Origin: Micromonospora rubida
Lineage (GTDB): Bacteria; Actinomycetota; Actinomycetes; Mycobacteriales; Micromonosporaceae
Reading direction: 5' to 3'
DNA: 64,000 nucleotides
Assembly (NCBI RefSeq): GCF_009908295.1
Contig: NZ_JAAALO010000001.1
Location: forward strand, 124,001 to 188,000
How positions within the stretch are numbered: the first letter of the stretch is position 1; each line of letters starts with the position of its first letter. The position numbers and the translations under genes are program-made. The notes under the pieces are model-generated. The model did no database searches and was not told the DNA's origin. It saw only the letters and a program-made list of their open reading frames with translations. Below are positions 62,196 through 64,000 of this stretch, piece after piece.

Positions 62196-63542
62196 GTGCG
62201 ACAGCAGTCTGGTAGCGGAGCCTGTGGTGGCTGGTCGCGGCGCTCGGTGTTGCTGACCACCGGCCTCGTCGTCGCCGGCTGCGGGAAGCAGGAACGACCC
62301 GAACTCCAGGACGAGGGCAGCCAGTCCACGGGCATGCCCACCAAGGCGGCGCTGCAGACCCTGCTCGACCGGCGGGCCGAGGCGTTGCAGAAGGGCGACG
62401 AAGCGGCCTTCCTGGCAGACCTGAACCAGTCTGACGACAAGCTGGTCCAGGGGCAGAAGCTGCTCTTCGGCAACCTGCGCAAGCTCAAGCTGGCCACCTT
62501 CCGGTACGTCACGAACCAGGCCATCGCTCTGCCGGACGGTGACGTGCGCCGATTCCTCCCGGTGCACGAGGTGGTGCAGCTCAGCGCGGACGCCGGCCCC
62601 GGCGGGGTGGCACCCGCCTCCAGTCACCGCTACTCGGTGGCGCGCCGCGACGGCCGGTTGGTGATCACCGAGATCCTTCCGGTCACCAGGGAGAACACCA
62701 AGGAGCTGGGTGGGCCCAACGCCCTGCCCGGAAACGCCCCCTGGCACCTCACGCCGCTGACCGTCCAGCATGTCGACAGCGCCTGCCTGATCGCCGACGC
62801 CAGCGTGTCGGATCTTCAGCGCTACGCCGACGCCGCGAGCAGCGAGATCCGCCATGTCGAGTCACTCTGGGGTGACCGGCTCCGGTTCCCGGGCTACGTG
62901 CTGTTCCTGACGCGGGACGCGGAGAACTTCAAGAAGTGGTTCAGCTTCGGTAGCGCCGGCAACTTCAAGCCCGAGGTCGAGGGTTTCCAGGTCCCGCAGT
63001 ACGGGGTGCGCCAGACCGGCGATGTCTACCACGAGCAGTACGCGGGCTCCCGGATCGTGGTCAACCTCAGGACCATCGCGGCCTTCGACGACGACCCGCG
63101 CCGAGTGATCCGGCACGAGCTCGCGCACAGCATCAGTTCCCGGGCCACCACGCTCAGCCCGGGTGGCTGGGTGCTGGGCGCACCGACCTGGGCCGTCGAG
63201 GGCTTCGCCCGCTGGACCGAGCAGATCAACGAGCGCCCGTACCTCGCCAGCCGGGTGGCGGCCGGCGCGTTCCAGGGCAGGGTGCCCGCCTCGACGGACT
63301 TCTACGGTCGGGATATGACCTTCAACTACGCATTGTCGTCGACGGTCTTCTCCTTCGTGGAGCGGAAGAAGGGCCGAGCCGCTGCGGTCGAGTTCTACGC
63401 CAGCGTGATCAAGTACAACGACCTCGAGGGCGAGCCGTTGGTGGACGCCCCGATCTTCAACGCCATCTGCAAGCGGGTGCTCGGCACGACGAGCAGCGCC
63501 TTCGCCGAGCAGTGGGCGAGCTTCGTACGAAATGGAGCGTGA
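62196..63542 (+). CDS. Lipoprotein with gluzincin-type metallopeptidase domain
   Basis: This 448-aa protein has a lipoprotein signal (RRSVLLTTGLVVAGC, lipobox Cys about residue 29). The C-terminal peptidase MA-like domain has HELAH (metal-binding HExxH) followed by WAVEGFARWTE with the third ligand Glu. The N-terminal region (50-190) is helical with a KGDEAAFLADL segment. It should be a membrane-attached zinc protease acting at the cell surface. GTG at 62196 follows GGGGAGAGCGGCAG. The small membrane-protein gene downstream overlaps its stop. Substrate unknown. Confidence 0.88.
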   Translation: MRQQSGSGACGGWSRRSVLLTTGLVVAGCGKQERPELQDEGSQSTGMPTKAALQTLLDRRAEALQKGDEAAFLADLNQSDDKLVQGQKLLFGNLRKLKLATFRYVTNQAIALPDGDVRRFLPVHEVVQLSADAGPGGVAPASSHRYSVARRDGRLVITEILPVTRENTKELGGPNALPGNAPWHLTPLTVQHVDSACLIADASVSDLQRYADAASSEIRHVESLWGDRLRFPGYVLFLTRDAENFKKWFSFGSAGNFKPEVEGFQVPQYGVRQTGDVYHEQYAGSRIVVNLRTIAAFDDDPRRVIRHELAHSISSRATTLSPGGWVLGAPTWAVEGFARWTEQINERPYLASRVAAGAFQGRVPASTDFYGRDMTFNYALSSTVFSFVERKKGRAAAVEFYASVIKYNDLEGEPLVDAPIFNAICKRVLGTTSSAFAEQWASFVRNGA

Positions 63543-64000
63543 CGCGGTGCAGGCGACGCCCCCCACCGTCCCGGGCGAGCCCGCCCTGCCGTCCGGTCCG
63601 GCCGCCGCCGGAGCGAAGGAAGGGCGGCGCGGGACGGGCCGGCGGCGGCTGGTCCTCGTCGCCGCGGTGGTTGGCCTGGTCGCGCTGCTCGGCGCCGGCG
63701 CCGGCGGTTACGCCATCGCCCGCGACTCGAAGCTCGGCGAGCAGACCGCCTCCTGTGGGAACAGCCGATGCTTTCCCGGCATCACGCCGGCCATGGTGGT
63801 CGAGGCGCTCACGCGGAAGGGCTTCGCCTGCGAGGAGGAACGCCGCGGCGACTGGACCTGCCGGCTCACGATCGCTGGCGCGGAATTCAGGGCATATGTC
63901 GAAAGCTACGAGGGCTTGATCAGCGATTTCTCCGGGTCGGTGCACCCCGGCTACGAGGACGAGGTCCCGGCGATGACCAGGTCCTTCCTCGGCTGGCTCG
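63532..64000 (+). CDS. Membrane-anchored protein, cut by the window end
   Basis: An open frame begins at ATG 63532 (MERDAVQATPPTV), overlapping the peptidase stop by 11 bp, and continues to the window edge. A GTG at 63547 is an alternative start. It has a charged N-terminus, one hydrophobic segment (RRLVLVAAVVGLVALLGAGAGGYAIA), and an outer part with two Cys pairs (SCGNSRCF, ACEEERRGDWTC). It is co-transcribed with the peptidase gene. Family not recognised; the 3' end is missing. Confidence 0.75.
   Translation, partial: MERDAVQATPPTVPGEPALPSGPAAAGAKEGRRGTGRRRLVLVAAVVGLVALLGAGAGGYAIARDSKLGEQTASCGNSRCFPGITPAMVVEALTRKGFACEEERRGDWTCRLTIAGAEFRAYVESYEGLISDFSGSVHPGYEDEVPAMTRSFLGWL

Overview
The window is high-GC actinomycete DNA. 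Many genes start with GTG, RBSs are GGAGG-like, and there are AhpD-type, mycothiol-dependent and XRE/DUF397 gene pairs, so a Micromonospora-like organism is the best guess. No rRNA or tRNA gene was recognised. Coordinates are raw window positions, and starts were chosen by RBS spacing, overlap and family length.

Left and middle part (about 0.2-46 kb): an enediyne biosynthetic locus. The diagnostic cassette is unbV (E4), unbU (E5), the iterative enediyne polyketide synthase pksE, its hotdog thioesterase (E10) and a flavin reductase (E6), all on the + strand at 7.8-17.7 kb. A second block on the - strand carries a P450 (E7-like) and unbL (E3, DUF1702) at 21.4-23.7 kb. The two blocks are separated by a decayed site-specific integrase, an alcohol-dehydrogenase-like gene and a regulator with a scrambled 3' end. 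Around the cassette lie many redox tailoring candidates: a FOXRED2-like flavoprotein, a nitroreductase, an NAD-dependent epimerase-like reductase, a mycothiol-dependent enzyme, three AhpD/carboxymuconolactone-decarboxylase proteins, two SDRs, a GMC oxidoreductase (E9-like), a group D flavin monooxygenase, an epoxide-hydrolase-like enzyme with an Asp nucleophile and, unusually, a complete carotenoid cleavage oxygenase. Regulators are AraC, TetR, MmyB-like XRE and an ECF42-type sigma factor with its DGPF partner; a DHA2 exporter probably serves export or self-resistance. No glycosyltransferase, deoxysugar gene, second PKS, NRPS or apoprotein gene is visible, so the product cannot be assigned to a known enediyne.

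Transition (46-53 kb): general actinomycete genes. These are an inositol-phosphatase-like enzyme, a DivIVA-like protein, an XRE/DUF5753-DUF397 pair, a histidine phosphatase fused to an alpha/beta hydrolase with a downstream nucleotidyltransferase, a DUF4352 protein, a MazG-like pyrophosphohydrolase and a BASS transporter. Two near-identical terminators sit behind the DUF397 and MazG genes.

Right end (53-64 kb): a two-gene - strand operon encoding a 2147-aa DEAD/DEAH helicase with DUF1998-like features (DruE/MrfA-like architecture) overlapping by 4 bp a 726-aa SF1 helicase with a RelE/ParE-like N-terminus. This is a candidate anti-phage or DNA-repair module that I cannot match to a complete named system. 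It is followed by a lipoprotein metallopeptidase and a membrane protein cut by the window end.

Several operator-like sequences are visible. A palindrome is shared by the MmyB-like regulator and the exporter. A nested palindrome lies between the carotenoid oxygenase and TetR genes. A spaced 18-bp direct repeat lies between the DUF899 and monooxygenase genes. A recurrent GGCAAT motif occurs in several leaders of the enediyne region.
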